NCBI GenBank assembly: GCA_944472155.2
Contig: OX235275.1
Location: forward strand, 25,074,436 to 25,138,435
DNA: 64,000 nucleotides
Direction: 5' to 3'
Source: Trichobilharzia szidati
Taxonomy: Eukaryota; Platyhelminthes; Trematoda; Strigeidida; Schistosomatidae
The notes beneath the pieces were generated by a model, which was not told the origin of the DNA, did no database searches, and saw only the letters and a program-made list of their open reading frames with translations. A program made the position numbers and the translations under genes. The first letter of the stretch is position 1. Each line of letters begins with the position of its first letter. Shown here in pieces: positions 51,101 through 54,100 of the stretch.

Positions 51101-54100
51101 ATGTTTGGAAAGATTAGATGCTAGTGAAGGAGTTTGGAGACAATTATGAAAATAAACTAGATAATAGGTGAAAAGATTGAATGGGTTAGTTACTAAAAAT
51201 TGTTATACGAAAATTGCAAAAAATTTGATACCAAAATGTTGATGACAAATAAACTTGGAATTAAACCCACGGTAGTAGGAGGGGGTGGAGAAGTTTCTTC
51301 TGTGTGCATAACTCAGGCTTTTCCATCCAAATCGCTAAGGCTTCAGCAATAGAAAGTATACGGAAGCTTGTCGATTTTGGAAGGCTTCTTTTGACTTTAT
51401 AGATGACTTTGAACGACTTCTCCTTGCTAATCGAATGACCAGTGTTGAGTATATGCTCAATAATGGCGCTGCTTATTGCTCCGTTGTTACCTTTCCGTAG
51501 CCAGGCGGGATAGTGTTCTTGAACTCTTTTAGATAAAACACGCATCGAACGACCTATATACCTCGCTCCGCAAGAGCAGGTGGATTGGTAGATACACATG
51601 GAAGTGGTCAAATGCGATAGTTTATCTTAAGGGTAGTTGAAGAACAATGGCCGGGAGGAAAATGTCAGTCGTAGTGTGGCAGCGAAGAATGTCCTTCTGA
51701 GAGCAGTAGATATCCTCTTCTTCAAGGTGTCAGCCAGAAGGTCACCTTTGAAGGGTACATTCATGTAGACCATCTTCTTCTGCACTGTAATGGGTTGTTC
51801 TTTGTACGTCTTAGGCTTGATGTGCTTGTCTATAAAACAATTCACAAAAAAACAGCTCATCTTTAGTCATCTCGGTGAATACTCATGTACAGAAACCAGT
51901 CTAACTTGGCAACTGATACTCCTCATTACAACTGGGAGGTATTTTTGAGTCACTTAGTCAGAGAAAGATACCTTGTTTAATATGTTTTCATGCATTTTCT
52001 TGTAAATATACGTCATGTTTATTTTGGGCGAAAATCCCTCATTTTTTGTATGATTAGTCGACTGAAGGTCATTTGTTTCCGTTCACATCCCTTTTTAAGA
52101 CGCTATTGTTGAACTTTGCCCTTATCTTCTGTTATTTCTCTATAGTTTTCTATTATTTTTATTATAATTATAGTTATAATAATAATAATAATTATTATTT
52201 GTCATATGTTTATAGATTTTCATCTGTCCTGCAGTCTGCTTATTCAAGCTATGAACCGCACTACATACTACAGTATGCCTTACAACTTACGTGAGTCCTC
52301 TCTGTTTATTGTTGTCATAATTTGTTGTTGTTGGTGGTGATGATGTTATTTTTTCCTGACTAGCTGCTACTTTTACCTTGGTGGTAAGCCTGTCGCGCTT
52401 GCATATCACGCAATGACACGATGAAGCTACATTGTAACTGGTACTGATGTTCCTTACACAGGTCCTACTATAACATGCTAGAAAGGTTAATATGTGTGTA
52501 AAGCTTGGGCACTGTGGTGGTAGTAAGTAATTCCATATTAGTTGGTATATTAGACGTATCTATCACACAGTGAGTGAAACAGTATCATTATTCACTGGAT
52601 GACACAGTTTCGAACAAAATTTTTTTATTGTTCATAATCATATTATCACTTGTAATCACAAGATTTTGACACTTGAGTTTTATAGTTTTCTTTGTTCTCT
52701 CCTCTTATTTGTCGTCGTTGAGGTAGTAGAATTTTCCGGATATCTGGGTGGACAGGTGTTGAATCATTCCTATTATATGTGTTTGCAGTTGATTCGATAA
52801 GCGAGGCTTCCGTTGTGAATTTCTCCCTCCACCCTGTGACATTAGATTTTAAAACTGTTATCTTATCCCATCCCATCCTATTGTATGGTTGTGTGTAATT
52901 GCATATGGTGTAGTACCTTAGCTGAACTATTCTCTAGATTTCTTATCTTAATCGGGTCAACTAATCTAGATCTTGCAAGGTTTTTAAATAATTCGCTAGT
53001 GTCACCTCGCATGTTCTACTATTTTGACCTATGCCTTCGACCTGACAATCATTGCAGGTTATTAGACAAACTAAATTGTTTTGTTTTAAAGGCTCCACAG
53101 GAACCTTTGACCAACATAGCTTGTTTCTAACTGAGTTTGTGAGTTTGATTGTCACTTTAATTCCTGCCTCGTTCAGAATTCTGCGTAAGGTGTTTCCAAG
53201 GTTCCTTCGTTGCATGGGATTACTACTGATGATTTAGATTACTTTTTGTTGTTGTTGTCACTATCTTGCGCATGGTACACATGCATGTCGTCGTTAATAA
53301 TAGTCTTATTATTGTTACTATCACTTCTAGTATTATTTATTTTATTTTTACATTTTCCTACACAATCGCTGATTAATTTATCAGGGTATTTATTAGATTT
53401 CAAAGCTTCTCTTATATGCCTCACTTCCTGTCTTAAATTTTCTTTGGTACTACTTACTTTTTGTGCTCTATCACTTAAACATCTTACCAATTCTATTTTC
53501 ACTGATATAGGATGGGATGATCGAAAGTCCAAATATCTGTTTGAATGTGTGGGTCAGTTTCCTGTAAACACACTAGTGTATTCAACTTCCCACCTTCTTT
53601 CCGTTTTACGCTACAATCTAACATTGGAAGCTCCCCTTTTGATTGACTTTCCAATTCATAAGTGAATTGGATCGCTTCCACCCTTGAGTTAATGTGTTCG
53701 AAAAAAAATGTGTCATCTGTATACCTGCACCATACTTATGGGGCGGTGGGACTGAACATTTCAATCGCTAAGTTTTCCCACTTATCCATGAATATATCTG
53801 CCACAACCGGGGATATTGGTGACTCCATGGTATTTTTTCCTGACTAGCTGCCACTTTTAACTTGTTGGTAAGCCTGTGGGGCTTGCATATCGCACAGTGA
53901 CACCATGAAGCTACATTATTGCTAGAATTGATGTTCCTTACACAGGTCCTACTACTATACTATAGAGGGTATTTCGCTGATAGTATTTAGACAGAAACCT
54001 CTAGTGATTATAACGTGGCGTGGTTTTACACTATCCTGTGACTGGACCCTAGTTTGTAACTAGTGCCATGTGTGTCTAGTCCTTTGTGTTTACTGCAGAC

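Noticed and set aside
51261..51611. Host GIY-YIG nuclease gene
   Set aside because: The RT thumb region precedes it on the same strand, and it is bounded by a target-site duplication, so it belongs to PLE-III.
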